Assembly: GCF_011516755.1 (NCBI RefSeq)
Contig: NZ_WOSY01000006.1
Span: 62,001 to 126,000, forward strand
Length of the DNA: 64,000 bases
Reading direction: 5' to 3'
Origin: Acetobacter conturbans
GTDB taxonomy: Bacteria; Pseudomonadota; Alphaproteobacteria; Acetobacterales; Acetobacteraceae
Shown: piece by piece, positions 8,749 to 18,594 of the stretch
Numbering within the stretch: the first letter of the stretch is position 1
How the letters are laid out: every line of letters begins with the position of its first letter
Program-made: the position numbers and the translations under genes
The notes under the pieces: generated by a model
What the model saw: the letters and a program-made list of their open reading frames with translations, nothing else
Database searches by the model: none
What the model was told of the DNA's origin: nothing

Positions 8749-8771
8749 CGCAGGCGCGACCCGCGTCAGCT
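8743..8771. terminator. Bidirectional hairpin between convergent genes
   Basis: Perfect 9-bp stem AGCTGACGC / GCGTCAGCT with an 11-nt loop, between the stops of the DUF2721 and DUF3465 genes. There is no strong T-run on either side, so termination may be partial or factor dependent. Confidence 0.6.
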
Positions 8772-8781
8772 GGCAGGCGCT

Positions 8782-9252
8782 TCAGTCGAACCGTTTGCCA
8801 TTGACGATGACATAGCCGGGCACATCCCATGAGCGGCCAGTGCCGTGATGGGTCCAGTCGATCCCCTGACGACGGGGGGAATCATAATAGTAGCGGCCCA
8901 CAACGTCCGCCATGTCTCCATCACGGACCCAGGGCCAGTTCGCGCCGCTAATCTCATCCAGATTGGAAACAATGCGGATGGAGACCCCCTGACCCACATT
9001 CACATAGAAGTATCCATGCCATCCGCTGCGCGTATGTTTCGCTTTTTCTGAAACTGCGACAACCTGACCGCAGATATGAACGGGCACATTGCCCCGTCGC
9101 CCGCCATTTTCGTAATTCTTCTGGGCATCCAGAAAGCCGCTGTTGTCACATACGGAAGAAACAGTTCTGGCCCAGACGGGCGTGGTGGCCAGGGTCGTTA
9201 CACCAAGAAGGACGGCAAGCAGACGGGCAGGCGGTTGAGCGAACAAATTCAT
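8782..9252 (-). CDS. DUF3465 domain-containing exported protein
   Basis: Secreted or periplasmic protein of 156 aa with a clear signal peptide (LLAVLLGVTTLATTPVWA). The mature part has the DUF3465 features: 'VHICGQVVAVSEKAKHTRSGWHGYFYV', 'GDMADVVGRYYYD' and the characteristic 'IDWTHHGTG', resembling the family HWTHHDP motif. The fold may be OB-like, and the function is unknown. It is separated from the amidase gene upstream by about 46 bp and could share its transcript. Confidence 0.85.
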   Translation of the reverse strand: MNLFAQPPARLLAVLLGVTTLATTPVWARTVSSVCDNSGFLDAQKNYENGGRRGNVPVHICGQVVAVSEKAKHTRSGWHGYFYVNVGQGVSIRIVSNLDEISGANWPWVRDGDMADVVGRYYYDSPRRQGIDWTHHGTGRSWDVPGYVIVNGKRFD

Positions 9253-9298
9253 TAGTTTTCCTAAGCTTCGAAGCGGGTACAGATTATGGATGGGGCCA

Positions 9299-10255
9299 TC
9301 ACCCTATCCCGATGCGGGTTGTGGCGAAATAACGATCCACCGCGTCCCGCATCGCCCCCGCGACCATGGCGCGGTGCCCTGCCTGTCTCAGAGCTGCTTC
9401 ATCGTTCCGGTTGGACATGAAACCCATCTCCACGAGCACGGAAGGAATGTCCGCAGCTTTCAGAACGACAAACGCTGCGTGGCGTTGCGGATGGGGCAGC
9501 AGGGCAATCCGCGAGTGGAAGGACGAAACCACCGAATTTGCAATGTGAGCTGAACCGCGACGGGTTTCTTCGGTGACGAGGCTGGCCAGGATCTGTTGCA
9601 CGGCCGGAGAGGTCGCGTGAACATGCGGCCCACCGAACAGATCCGCACTATTCTCGCTCTGCGCGATCAGGGCGCTCTGTGAGTCAGAGGCGGCGCTCGC
9701 CAGTGTGTAAACACTTGCGCCACGGACGTCAGGATCGTGCAGGGCATCCGCATGCATGGAGATGAAAAGGGCAGCCTTATGCGCCTGCGCCATTTCCACC
9801 CGGCCTTCGAGAGGGATGAAGCGATCGCTGGAACGTGTGAGGGCGACACGGTAACGCCCCGTGGCAAGAAGCTGACGCTCCAGTTCCGCCGCCGCGGCTT
9901 CGGAGACATGTTTTTCGTAGGTGCCGGAATAGCCGATCGCGCCCGGGTCTTTGCCGCCGTGGCCGGGATCAAGCATCACCAGAGGCGGGGGCGGCCTGAC
10001 ATTTCGCAGGATCGCTGGAGCGTGGAGCGGCGTGTGAGGCTTCGTATGGGCTGCTGCTGCGGTGCGGGCGACGGCCGAAATGGGCAGTAGAGAAGACAGT
10101 CCGGCAAGCAGCAGGAGCTTGCGCCTGAAAGGTGAGTCGAGTGGGCTGGAGGATGCGTCGGGGGTCACACCCTGACGGAATGTCCCGCAAGGCAGCAGGG
10201 GGCTTTCAGACAAAATTTTCAGCTCGTTCTTTCCGTCGTGAACCATCAGCCGCAT
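9299..10255 (-). CDS. N-acetylmuramoyl-L-alanine amidase (Amidase_3)
   Basis: Zinc amidase that cleaves the bond between MurNAc and the peptide stem during cell separation. The catalytic domain (about residues 90-310 of 318) carries the zinc motif 'DPGHGGKDPGA', the second ligand region 'SMHADA' and the glutamate in 'VLVEMGFMSN'. A hydrophobic signal-like segment (LLLLAGLSSLLPISAVA) sits near residue 50 after a basic RRK, so the first 40 residues may be a leader or the true start may be downstream. It is divergent from rne, a common neighbour of this amidase in alphaproteobacteria. No AMIN domain is seen. Confidence 0.9.
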   Translation of the reverse strand: MRLMVHDGKNELKILSESPLLPCGTFRQGVTPDASSSPLDSPFRRKLLLLAGLSSLLPISAVARTAAAAHTKPHTPLHAPAILRNVRPPPPLVMLDPGHGGKDPGAIGYSGTYEKHVSEAAAAELERQLLATGRYRVALTRSSDRFIPLEGRVEMAQAHKAALFISMHADALHDPDVRGASVYTLASAASDSQSALIAQSENSADLFGGPHVHATSPAVQQILASLVTEETRRGSAHIANSVVSSFHSRIALLPHPQRHAAFVVLKAADIPSVLVEMGFMSNRNDEAALRQAGHRAMVAGAMRDAVDRYFATTRIGIG

Positions 10256-10785
10256 CCCGGGCGAAATTTAATGGATTTTGTCATGTCGGTGTTGGGAAGT
10301 CATTAATGAACGTCAATTATGTCAGGATGTTGTGGATTGTATGCTGCGGTGCGCAAAGGCGCTGTTGCACGGTGTCACAGCTGGTGTCTTGCGTCCTTTC
10401 TTTCTTTAGGTCATGTTTGGCAAGACGTGGACCATTTGTGACGATTGTCCGCGCCGCCCGGATCCGGGTCGATCGCACCGCATGATTAAGGTCGGTCTCG
10501 CTTTGGATCAGGGTTCACCTTACGCTGATCGACAGGGGCGGATGAGAGCAGGTCTGGACAGTACGATACGACGGGACACAAGCGGGAAACGAAAGTCTTC
10601 CATCGCTGGCCAGTTGTCGTTGCTGGGCCGTCAAGCCTGTATCGCAGTTTCCCGTGCGTCGCTCACGCCTCTTATCCCAGATCGTATAGTCGATTTACCC
10701 GCAGCGCTCCCGCGCGGCGCCCGGCCTGAAACTGGTCGGCTGCGCCCGCTTGGAAGAGCGCCGGGACACCGGAGTTTCTCTTTTT
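10256..10785 (+). promoter_or_regulatory. Long leader/promoter region of rne
   Basis: About 530 bases between the divergent amidase start and rne with no convincing gene; an ORF running through it has no protein-like pattern. rne leaders in other bacteria carry structured RNA used for RNase E autoregulation, so an extended 5' UTR is plausible. The last segment has GGAG (10771-10774) as ribosome-binding site, 11 nt from the ATG. Confidence 0.5.
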
Positions 10786-13623
10786 ATGACCAAGCGTATG
10801 CTGATAGATGCGACCCACGCGGAAGAAACCCGCGTCGTCGTGATGGACGGAAACCGTCTTGAAGATTATGACGTTGAAGCCGCCAACAGGAAGCAGCTCA
10901 AGGGTAATATCTATCTAGCCAAAGTTATTCGGGTCGAGCCGAGCCTTCAGGCGGCGTTCGTCGAATACGGTGGCAACCGGCATGGTTTTCTCGCGTTCAG
11001 CGAAATCCATCCTGACTATTACCAGATCCCTGTAGCGGATCGGGAAAAACTGCTCGCTATTCAGGAAGAAGAGGCCGCTCTCGAAGAAGAGCGCGCGGAG
11101 CAGGCTATCGAGGCTGATTCCACGGCGGACTCATCTGATGGCGGTGAAGGCGAGGCTCAGGCGGCCTCCGGCGGAGCGGATGAAGAGTCCGACGGCCAGA
11201 ACTCTCAGACGCCGGATTATGTCGGTGGAGAGACTGACACCGGCGAAGAAGATATGGTGCAGAAGCGCATGGCCCGCTTCCTGCGCAATTACAAGATTCA
11301 GGAAGTCATCCGCCGCCGCCAGATCCTACTGGTGCAGGTCGTCAAGGAAGAGCGTGGCAACAAAGGCGCCGCGCTGACCAGTTACATTTCACTGGCCGGT
11401 CGCTACTGTGTGCTGATGCCCAACGCCCTGCGTGGCGGTGGCGTGTCCCGCAAAATCACCTCCGTGGCCGATCGTAAGCGTCTGCGCGACATCATCGCAG
11501 ACCTGCAACTGCCTCGTGGCATGGCCATGATCGTCCGCACGGCCGGGGCCCAGCGCCCACGTCCGGAGGTGACGAAGGACTGCGAATATCTGCTTCATCT
11601 GTGGGACCAGATCCGCGAGCACACGATCAACTCCGTGGCTCCGGCGCTGATCTACGAAGAAGCCAGCCTCGTGAAGCGCGCCATCCGCGACGTCTATACC
11701 CGCGATATCGATGAAATTCTGGTCGACGGTGAGCCCGGCTGGCGCTCCGCGCGCGACTTCATGCGGATGCTGATGCCGCAGAGCGCACCTAAAGTGAAGC
11801 TGTGGCGCAAGGAGAACCAGCCTCTCTTCAGCCATTATCACGTTGAGGGTCAGCTTGACGGTATGCTGTCGCCGACCGTGCAGCTTCGCTCTGGCGGTTA
11901 TCTGGTGATCAACCAGACCGAGGCGCTGGTGGCCATCGATGTCAATTCCGGTCGTGCGACCCGGGAGCGCAACATCGAGGAAACCGCGGTCAAGACGAAC
12001 CTTGAGGCCGCCGATGAAGTGGCCCGACAGCTTCGTCTGCGTGACCTCGCGGGGCTGATCGTCATTGACTTCATCGACATGGAGGCCCGCCGCCATAATG
12101 CGCAGGTCGAGCGTCGTCTGAAGGATGCCCTGCGTCATGACCGGGCACGGATTCAGGTTGGTGGTATCTCGCATTTCGGCCTGCTGGAAATGTCCCGGCA
12201 GCGGCTGCGTCCGTCGGTGGCGGAATCAGCGTTCATGTCGTGCCCGCACTGTCAGGGCACCGGCATTGTGCGCGGCATCGAGAGTTCTGCCCTGCACGTT
12301 CTTCGGGCAATTGAGGACGAAGGCGGCCAGCGCCGCGCTGCGGAGATCGCTGTGTATGTGGCGGGTGAAATCGCCCTCTATATCCTCAACAACAAGCGTG
12401 ACTGGCTGACTGCCATCGAGACACGGCACAAGATGCATGTGGTCTTCGCGGCTGACGCCGGACTGCCAGCTCCGGAAATCCGGATCGAACGTCGACGTGC
12501 CCAGACTGCTGTCTTTGATACTCCTGCATCCGAGGGTGAGGATGCCTTGCTGCCGGTTGAAGAGGATCAGCAGGTATTGGTCGCAGATGAGCCAAGCGCA
12601 GAGCCAAAGCCGTCACGCAGCCGTTCTATCGCCATAAGCGATACGCCTCCCGTGGAGGCGGCGCCTGTTGGTCAGGTCAGTCATCCTGATGGAGCGGACG
12701 AAACTCCGGAAGAGGACCGCACTGAAGAGGAAACACCGACCCGTCGGCGTCGTCGGCGTCGTCGGCGTCGGGGTTCGCGTGAAGAGACCGCTGGAAATGC
12801 ACAGGTCGCAGCTTCCGACGATGCGGACGAAACGGTTGCTCCGAAAATCGAAGCGAGAGCGGAAGGGAAGCAGCAGGCAGTTGGCAAGGACGTCGCCGCT
12901 GACGGTGAGAACCTGGTGCCGGGACGCGCGCGGACTCGCTATTCACGCAAGAACGGGACAGGCGCTCCCCGCCAGAACCGTGCAGGCGAAGAGCGTGCTC
13001 CGGTTGCCCCTGTGGCTGCTCCAGTTCCAGCTCCTCCGAAATGGCGTGGCCCTACTCCGGCGGATCCGTTCGGAGGCAGTTTCGATATCTTCGACATGAT
13101 GGAGCAGGAAGAGTTCGCGTCTTCCGCTACGCCGCCGAAGGTTCCGGTTGTTGCCGAGAAGAAAGAAGAGCAGCAGCCTGTCGTGTCGGCAGAAGCGCAT
13201 GCTGAGGAGCAGGTCACTCACGACGTAGCGACGAAGGAACCGCGTGCGGGTCGCCGTCGCCGTAGCCGACGGGATGCGCCACGCACCGAAGCCGTGATGG
13301 AGACGCCTGAAGTCACTGTCGCTGCTGAGGAAATCGTAGCGGTGCCGGAAAGCGAGCCGGTCGCTGCCGTTGTGGATGAGGAAAAGAAAGCGCCTGCTCG
13401 TGGGCGTCGTCGTTCCCCGCGTCGTAAGCCTGCTGAGACGAATGACGGTGAGGTGGCTACAGTTACAGCTACTGAGGCCGAAGCCGAGGTGCCTGCTGCT
13501 GTCAAGGAAGCCGTTGCGGTGAAGCCCAAAAGCACCCGTAAGCCAGCAGTGGTCGTCAAGCCAACTGTGATTGATGACGAGACGCCTGCTGCAAAACCGC
13601 GCACAGGATGGTGGCGTAAGTAA
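10786..13623 (+). CDS. rne: Ribonuclease E/G (RNase E)
   Basis: Essential endoribonuclease and degradosome scaffold, about 945 aa. It begins MTKRMLIDATHAEE, the standard start. An S1 domain (about residues 35-190) is split by an acidic low-complexity insertion (EEEAALEEERAEQ). The catalytic core has AIDVNSG and IVIDFIDM, supplying the two Mg-binding aspartates, and the zinc-link CPHCQGTG. The C-terminal half is a long disordered acidic/basic tail with an Arg-rich block (RRRRRRRRRR) and ends GWWRK, a typical alphaproteobacterial RNase E terminus. The ATG at 10786 is chosen because the family sequence starts there. A strong hairpin follows the stop. Confidence 0.97.
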   Translation: MTKRMLIDATHAEETRVVVMDGNRLEDYDVEAANRKQLKGNIYLAKVIRVEPSLQAAFVEYGGNRHGFLAFSEIHPDYYQIPVADREKLLAIQEEEAALEEERAEQAIEADSTADSSDGGEGEAQAASGGADEESDGQNSQTPDYVGGETDTGEEDMVQKRMARFLRNYKIQEVIRRRQILLVQVVKEERGNKGAALTSYISLAGRYCVLMPNALRGGGVSRKITSVADRKRLRDIIADLQLPRGMAMIVRTAGAQRPRPEVTKDCEYLLHLWDQIREHTINSVAPALIYEEASLVKRAIRDVYTRDIDEILVDGEPGWRSARDFMRMLMPQSAPKVKLWRKENQPLFSHYHVEGQLDGMLSPTVQLRSGGYLVINQTEALVAIDVNSGRATRERNIEETAVKTNLEAADEVARQLRLRDLAGLIVIDFIDMEARRHNAQVERRLKDALRHDRARIQVGGISHFGLLEMSRQRLRPSVAESAFMSCPHCQGTGIVRGIESSALHVLRAIEDEGGQRRAAEIAVYVAGEIALYILNNKRDWLTAIETRHKMHVVFAADAGLPAPEIRIERRRAQTAVFDTPASEGEDALLPVEEDQQVLVADEPSAEPKPSRSRSIAISDTPPVEAAPVGQVSHPDGADETPEEDRTEEETPTRRRRRRRRRRGSREETAGNAQVAASDDADETVAPKIEARAEGKQQAVGKDVAADGENLVPGRARTRYSRKNGTGAPRQNRAGEERAPVAPVAAPVPAPPKWRGPTPADPFGGSFDIFDMMEQEEFASSATPPKVPVVAEKKEEQQPVVSAEAHAEEQVTHDVATKEPRAGRRRRSRRDAPRTEAVMETPEVTVAAEEIVAVPESEPVAAVVDEEKKAPARGRRRSPRRKPAETNDGEVATVTATEAEAEVPAAVKEAVAVKPKSTRKPAVVVKPTVIDDETPAAKPRTGWWRK
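12741..12771 (+). repeat. CGTCGG-type repeat encoding a poly-Arg block in RNase E
   Basis: A short direct repeat of CGTCGGCGT units encodes about ten consecutive arginines. Such arginine-rich segments in RNase E bind RNA. Confidence 0.8.
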
Positions 13624-13648
13624 ACGCCATCTTCTTCTGGTGAGTATG

Positions 13649-13679
13649 GGAAACGGGAACCTTCATGGTTCCCGTTTCC
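13649..13679 (+). terminator. Terminator hairpin after rne
   Basis: A perfect 13-bp stem (13649-13661 with 13667-13679, GGAAACGGGAACC) with a TTCAT loop, 25 bp after the rne stop. It is followed by a weak pyrimidine stretch (GTCTCTT), so some read-through into uvrB is possible. Confidence 0.75.
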
Positions 13680-13719
13680 GTCTCTTGCGGCCACTGGCTA
13701 GAAAGCCCATCTTCTAACA

Positions 13720-15921
13720 ATGGCTTCCCGCACCCGATCTTCCCTCGAAGGTAACCCCGCGCTCTTGTTTCAACCGGAACGCTTGCCTCCGAAAGAGAAG
13801 CGCTTTCGGATGGAGGTTGTCGCGGAATATGAGCCTGCGGGTGATCAGCCGACGGCGATCCGGGAGTTATCGGCGGGTGTGCAGGACGGACTGCGTGATC
13901 AGGTTCTGCTTGGGGTAACCGGTTCGGGCAAGACCTTCACAATGGCGAAGGTGATCGAGGCAACGCAGAAGCCCGCTCTCATTCTCGCACCCAACAAGAC
14001 ACTCGCTGCACAGTTATATAGCGAGATGAAGCAGTTCTTTCCGAACAATGCGGTCGAATATTTCGTCAGTTATTATGATTATTACCAACCCGAGGCTTAT
14101 GTCGCGCGTTCGGACACATACATAGAAAAAGACAGCCAGATTAACGAGCAGATTGACCGGATGCGGCACGCCGCCACACAGGCGCTGCTGGAACGCAATG
14201 ATGTGATCATCGTCGCATCCGTCTCCTGTATTTACGGTATCGGCTCTGTTGAAACCTACTCCCGCATGGTCGTGCGGCTGGAGGTTGGGGGAGAAATCGA
14301 TCGCGACAGACTGATCAAGGCGCTGGTGGAGTTGCAGTATCGTCGTAACGATGCGGCGTTCGTGCGTGGTGCGTTTCGTGTGCGCGGCGAAAGTATCGAT
14401 ATTTTTCCTCCTCAGAACGAAGATCGTGCCTGGCGTGTTTCACTGTTTGGCGACGAAATTGATCAGATCATCGAGTTCGATCCCCTTACGGGGGAGAAGA
14501 CGGCCGACCTGCAGGAAGTCAGCCTCTACGCCAACAGCCATTATGTGACACCGCGTCCCACGCTCAATCAGGCGATCGTCAGCATCAAGCAGGAATTGAA
14601 ACAGCAACTGGCGAAATTTATCGAGGAAGGAAAACTGCTGGAAGCCGAGCGGCTCCAACAGCGGACGACCTTCGATCTCGAGATGATGGAAACGACCGGT
14701 GTCTGCAAAGGCATCGAGAACTACTCCCGCTATCTTTCGGGGCGCCAGGCGGGTGAGCCGCCTCCGACACTCTTCGAATATCTGCCCGAAGATGCATTGC
14801 TGATCGTGGATGAGAGCCATGTGACGGTGCCGCAGATCGGCGGAATGGAACGGGGAGATCATGCCCGCAAATCAGTTCTGGCCGAGTTCGGTTTCCGCCT
14901 GCCGTCCTGTCTCGATAACCGGCCACTGAAATTCGGGGAGTGGGAGGCTTATCGTCCGCAGACTCTCTTTGTCAGTGCGACGCCTGGGCCGTGGGAAGTG
15001 GCGCGTACGGAAGGTGTTTTCAGCGAGCAGGTGATCCGTCCAACAGGACTGATCGATCCGGTGACCGAAGTGCGGCCCGTGGATCGTCAGGTTGACGATC
15101 TTCTGGCTGAGTGTCGGGATACGATAGGGAAGGGAGGCCGTATTCTTGTCACGGTACTGACCAAGCGGATGGCCGAGGATCTGTCCGAGTATCTTGATGA
15201 AGCTGGCCTCAAGGTGCGCTACCTCCATTCTGATATCGACACCTTGGAGCGTATCGAGATCATTCGTGATCTGAGGCTGGGTGTCTTCGACGTGCTGATC
15301 GGGATCAATCTTCTTCGTGAAGGACTGGATATTCCGGAATGTTCGCTTGTCGCCATTCTTGATGCCGACAAGGAGGGTTTCCTTCGTTCACGAACGTCGC
15401 TGGTCCAGACCATTGGTCGTGCGGCCCGTAATGTGGACGGCCGTGTCCTTCTGTATGCCGACAAAATGACAGAGAGTCTGCGCTATGCCATCGAGGAGAC
15501 AGCGCGCCGACGCGAGAAGCAGGCGGCATGGAATGAAGAACACGGCATTACCCCTCAGAGCGTGCGCAAGCACATTGGTAAGATCGTCAATTCAGTCTTT
15601 GAACAGGATTACGTAACGGTTACGCCGACAGAAGGCGCTGAGGCGGATGAGTTTGTCGGCAAGAATCTCGATGAAACCATAGCGGATCTGGAGAAGCGGA
15701 TGCGGGCTGCGGCTGCCGATCTGGAGTTCGAGACGGCAGCGCGGTTGCGAGATGAGGTCAAACGACTGGAAGCGCTACAGCTTGGCATCGAACCACCATC
15801 ATCTTCAGTTCCAAGACCAGGTGCCGTCCGGAAAAAGGCGACGGCCCCTGTGCCGCTTGGGCCGGGAGGTGGTGGGTATGATCCTTCGAAAGTGAAAAAA
15901 CGATCTGGCAAGCGCAAGTAA
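13720..15921 (+). CDS. uvrB: Excinuclease ABC subunit UvrB
   Basis: DNA damage-recognition helicase of nucleotide excision repair, 733 aa, slightly longer than usual because of a 30-residue leader. Walker A is GVTGSGKT. The damage-probing beta-hairpin appears as '[11 protein letters not shown]'. Further helicase motifs include '[10 protein letters not shown]', '[13 protein letters not shown]' and 'QTIGRAARN'. The C-terminal UVR domain (UvrA/UvrC contact) is '[25 protein letters not shown]'. It ends in a Gly/Lys-rich tail. The ATG at 13720 has no strong ribosome-binding site; an internal ATG at 13810 (MEVVAEYEP) is an alternative. It converges on the hydrolase gene with 13 bp between stops. 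Confidence 0.97.
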   Translation: MASRTRSSLEGNPALLFQPERLPPKEKRFRMEVVAEYEPAGDQPTAIRELSAGVQDGLRDQVLLGVTGSGKTFTMAKVIEATQKPALILAPNKTLAAQLYSEMKQFFPNNAVEYFVSYYDYYQPEAYVARSDTYIEKDSQINEQIDRMRHAATQALLERNDVIIVASVSCIYGIGSVETYSRMVVRLEVGGEIDRDRLIKALVELQYRRNDAAFVRGAFRVRGESIDIFPPQNEDRAWRVSLFGDEIDQIIEFDPLTGEKTADLQEVSLYANSHYVTPRPTLNQAIVSIKQELKQQLAKFIEEGKLLEAERLQQRTTFDLEMMETTGVCKGIENYSRYLSGRQAGEPPPTLFEYLPEDALLIVDESHVTVPQIGGMERGDHARKSVLAEFGFRLPSCLDNRPLKFGEWEAYRPQTLFVSATPGPWEVARTEGVFSEQVIRPTGLIDPVTEVRPVDRQVDDLLAECRDTIGKGGRILVTVLTKRMAEDLSEYLDEAGLKVRYLHSDIDTLERIEIIRDLRLGVFDVLIGINLLREGLDIPECSLVAILDADKEGFLRSRTSLVQTIGRAARNVDGRVLLYADKMTESLRYAIEETARRREKQAAWNEEHGITPQSVRKHIGKIVNSVFEQDYVTVTPTEGAEADEFVGKNLDETIADLEKRMRAAAADLEFETAARLRDEVKRLEALQLGIEPPSSSVPRPGAVRKKATAPVPLGPGGGGYDPSKVKKRSGKRK

Positions 15922-15934
15922 GGATAGATCGTTT

Positions 15935-17281
15935 TTAATCTGGTATGCAGGTGTAGCTTTCCCATTCGAGTGAATTGGGAGAGTCCAGAGATACTGTATA
16001 ATCAGGGGAGGAGCAGAGGTAGCCCTCTCTGGTGCGGATACAGTAACCGGGATGATGTGAATATAAAAATTTGTCATGTGTTTGTGCAGGATCGAATATT
16101 GTTAGGGCAAGAATGTCCCTGTCCTGCATCTCTGATGTTAGAAGTAGGCCATCTTCTGTTTCTCTGATGTAAAATATCTGGCCATGCAAAGAAATGCAGA
16201 GAACATTTCTCTCGCTGCCTGGATCTCTTAAAACTGGAATTGCACTGTTGTCCGCTAGGAAGCTGTTCTGACAGGTGAAGTGGTGGTTTTCAGCGTCGTA
16301 AGCCAGAAGATTGCCGTGATATGTCAGGATTTTTTCTACATTCGCCCTGATCTGCGAAGAACGTGATGCAGGAACGGGAAAGCTGCCTGTCACCCGAAAA
16401 TACGTAACAGTCCTAAGATAGTCAGACGCTTCCTGCATGTATCCATGCCAGCACAGCGCCGCAAGAATGCGATTGCTGAGTTCCCTGTCATTATCAATAG
16501 TTTTTAGGGAAGGGCCTTCATCCTGAAGGCATCTTTCATACAAATCCTTGCAAAGGCATGGATGTGATGATGTTGCCTTTCGTAGCCGCTGCTTGATATT
16601 GGTCGGATGCTGACGGCGGATTTTCGAGACGGTTCCGGGCAGTTCCGTAACGCCCTGCGGACTACGCAATACCTCAAGTAAAGACCGAAAATTCTCTGAG
16701 CCACAGATATGGTCGAAAATGAGGTGCCCCGTATGGAACGTGGGGACGAGATGAATCGCTTCTATTGCGTCCGCTATCTTGTGGGCATGGTAATAATCAA
16801 CCGTTTCAGCAGGATCGTAGGCGACGAATATCTCACCCTGAACCTGAGATTGTCTGAGACCCATCCTTTCCATGCCAGACCGGAAATTTCGTTCCACATA
16901 TTCCCCGGGAATATCACATTCATCAGGGTCCAGAGACCATTTGGGTGCGGCGGCAAAAACTGCCGTGGCATTAAGCTGTTTTGAAAAGGAAATCGCAGCA
17001 TGGCCACCCATGGAGAGGCCGATCAGAATGATTGTTTTATAATTCCGCGCAATTTGATTGATTTTATCAAGTATTATTTCAGTTTCAGGAGAGATATACC
17101 AATGGTCCACTTTTGCCGTGACGCCGATAGCATTGATCCGGTTTTTTTTAATGGGTGTAGCACCCAGAAAAGAAGTCGTGGCTATATGTGTTTTCCACGC
17201 ACCTTCAAAGGTTACCAGCAGATAATCACTGTCACCAGTGACATGGTGAAGAACCAGTTCCTGACCTTCGAAGATCACCAT
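15935..17281 (-). CDS. Orphan alpha/beta-hydrolase-like protein with extra C-terminal domain
   Basis: Protein of 448 aa not assigned to a named family. The first 200 residues resemble an alpha/beta hydrolase: a core strand 'YLLVTFEGAW', a nucleophile elbow GLSMGG (Ser90), an acid candidate in 'FVAYDPAET' (Asp156) and a histidine in 'FHTGHLIFDH' (His183 or His186). After a helical linker, residues 320-448 form a beta-rich segment with repeated hydrophobic/aromatic strands, perhaps beta-trefoil-like. No signal peptide. The gene uses more A/T-rich codons than its neighbours, suggesting acquisition. It could be a polysaccharide or ester hydrolase or acyltransferase; the substrate is unknown. Confidence 0.75.
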   Translation of the reverse strand: MVIFEGQELVLHHVTGDSDYLLVTFEGAWKTHIATTSFLGATPIKKNRINAIGVTAKVDHWYISPETEIILDKINQIARNYKTIILIGLSMGGHAAISFSKQLNATAVFAAAPKWSLDPDECDIPGEYVERNFRSGMERMGLRQSQVQGEIFVAYDPAETVDYYHAHKIADAIEAIHLVPTFHTGHLIFDHICGSENFRSLLEVLRSPQGVTELPGTVSKIRRQHPTNIKQRLRKATSSHPCLCKDLYERCLQDEGPSLKTIDNDRELSNRILAALCWHGYMQEASDYLRTVTYFRVTGSFPVPASRSSQIRANVEKILTYHGNLLAYDAENHHFTCQNSFLADNSAIPVLRDPGSERNVLCISLHGQIFYIRETEDGLLLTSEMQDRDILALTIFDPAQTHDKFLYSHHPGYCIRTREGYLCSSPDYTVSLDSPNSLEWESYTCIPD

Positions 17282-17377
17282 AATGCACCAACGCTTTAAA
17301 ATTAATACTGGCGTATGTATTCATTAGGATGAGTTTTATATTTTAAACAATTCACGAGACGTTAAATACATAGGAAA

Positions 17378-17411
17378 TAAAAAAATAGAAACATTTTGAG
17401 ATGTTTCTATT
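17378..17411 (-). terminator. Rho-independent terminator of the small membrane protein gene
   Basis: On the minus strand an 11-bp perfect stem (17384-17394 with 17401-17411, AATAGAAACAT) is followed directly by a run of seven T. It lies about 90 bp beyond the stop of the 55-aa gene and upstream of the hydrolase gene. Confidence 0.85.
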
Positions 17412-17499
17412 GCTGAGAGAGATTAAGCGTGATGGGAAAAGAAAAATCCTGTTTTAGCAGAAGGCCGTGAGAGGGCTGGCTCGATAAAGCACGGCGCAG

Positions 17500-17667
17500 T
17501 TAGACCAGTTCAATCAGCACAACCAGAACTGGGACGGCCGCCAGCATAATCCATGCACCCATCGCGCATGTGGCAAAGATATGACCGGCTTTCCGCCTGA
17601 TGCTGGTGGAAAGGGAGCGTTGTGCCGAGGCGGAGATTTTTTGCTCGACAGATGTTGTCTGGCTCAT
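17500..17667 (-). CDS. Small single-pass membrane protein (55 aa)
   Basis: Short protein with a polar N-terminus (MSQTTSVEQK), a basic patch RRK and one C-terminal helix ('CAMGAWIMLAAVPVLVVLIELV'), so probably inserted with the N-terminus in the cytoplasm. The ATG at 17667 is chosen because AGAAGGA lies 7-8 nt upstream; an ORF extension to 17769 lacks a site. A clean terminator follows, which supports it being an independent gene. No family recognised. Confidence 0.65.
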   Translation of the reverse strand: MSQTTSVEQKISASAQRSLSTSIRRKAGHIFATCAMGAWIMLAAVPVLVVLIELV

Positions 17668-17838
17668 GGGGATTTTCCTTCTCCCAGACTTATTTTGGTT
17701 ATGGCGGATACAGGCAGGATTGACCCGCTGAGAAAAGGCCTCCATTGCGGTAAAATAAAGGCGTTTCACGTAAAAAGCTTTTTTAATAAATCTCGGAATG
17801 TTACCTGAGTGGATCGCCGAAATCGGAGAGGCCCCGCG

Positions 17839-18594
17839 TCATTTTTCGCGTGCGAGTTCCATAAAGCGGGCTGCATCAGCCACATCCCCGGCGACTAAAG
17901 CGATACGATCCAATATCGTCGGATCTTCGCCCCAGCGTTGCATCTGCGCCTGTTCGTCAAGAGTGGCGAGATCAACGGCGCGTTCGGCTTCCAGTGCATC
18001 CTCCGCGACAGCCATGCCGAGCGTGAGACTGCCCAGCGCCGGAACGGCGACGCCGAGCCCTGCAAGCTCTGCATCAGTGTAACGCGACAGCGCATGCTGG
18101 AGTTTCGCCAGAGCGTCCGGAGACTGCGTGATCGGCATCATGCCGTTTGTGACGGCTAGGTTCACGCCATGTCGTGACCGCAGCCAGTCCAGCCAAGGCT
18201 GCCAGAGTTCAGTCTGGCGCGCATGAACCGGTTCCTGAGCTTCGGCGCGGTAGCACAGGAGGTCATGCTCGCCATAACCGGCCAGCGTGGTTACGGAGTG
18301 CTGACGGTCTGTCATCACACGCTCGATCATCGTGCCGGCAATGCGTGTAAGCGGCAGTGAATCAGGTCCAAAACGCTTCTGCGGATCATCTGCGCCCGCC
18401 GCCTGCCATTCCGCAGCCAGCGCATCGGCCAGAGCTCGGGAATGGACTTCGAGAGGAGAGCGGTCCGGCAACATGACGGGCTTGCCATCCAGTGTGACGG
18501 CAAATCCGCGCTGCGTCATCTCGACTGCGGCGTGAGTCCAGAACCGACGGCGGGGGGCCGGACCATCCGCCGAAAACCGTTTCTGTCCGCTCAT
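17839..18594 (-). CDS. ATP12 family F1-ATPase assembly chaperone
   Basis: Chaperone of 251 aa related to mitochondrial Atp12, which binds the F1 alpha subunit before assembly. Typical segments are 'RRRFWTHAAVEMTQRGFAVTLDGKPVMLP', 'ALADALAAEWQAAG', 'DLLCYRAEAQEPVHARQ' and 'VDLATLDEQAQMQRWGED'. The ATG overlaps the stop of the upstream asmA gene (ATGA), so it is translated last in the rarA-rluC-asmA-atp12 operon. Alphaproteobacteria commonly keep rluC next to atp12. Confidence 0.93.
   Translation of the reverse strand: MSGQKRFSADGPAPRRRFWTHAAVEMTQRGFAVTLDGKPVMLPDRSPLEVHSRALADALAAEWQAAGADDPQKRFGPDSLPLTRIAGTMIERVMTDRQHSVTTLAGYGEHDLLCYRAEAQEPVHARQTELWQPWLDWLRSRHGVNLAVTNGMMPITQSPDALAKLQHALSRYTDAELAGLGVAVPALGSLTLGMAVAEDALEAERAVDLATLDEQAQMQRWGEDPTILDRIALVAGDVADAARFMELAREK

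Noticed and set aside
11389-12174. Minus-strand ORF inside rne
   Set aside because: Antisense shadow of the RNase E catalytic domain.
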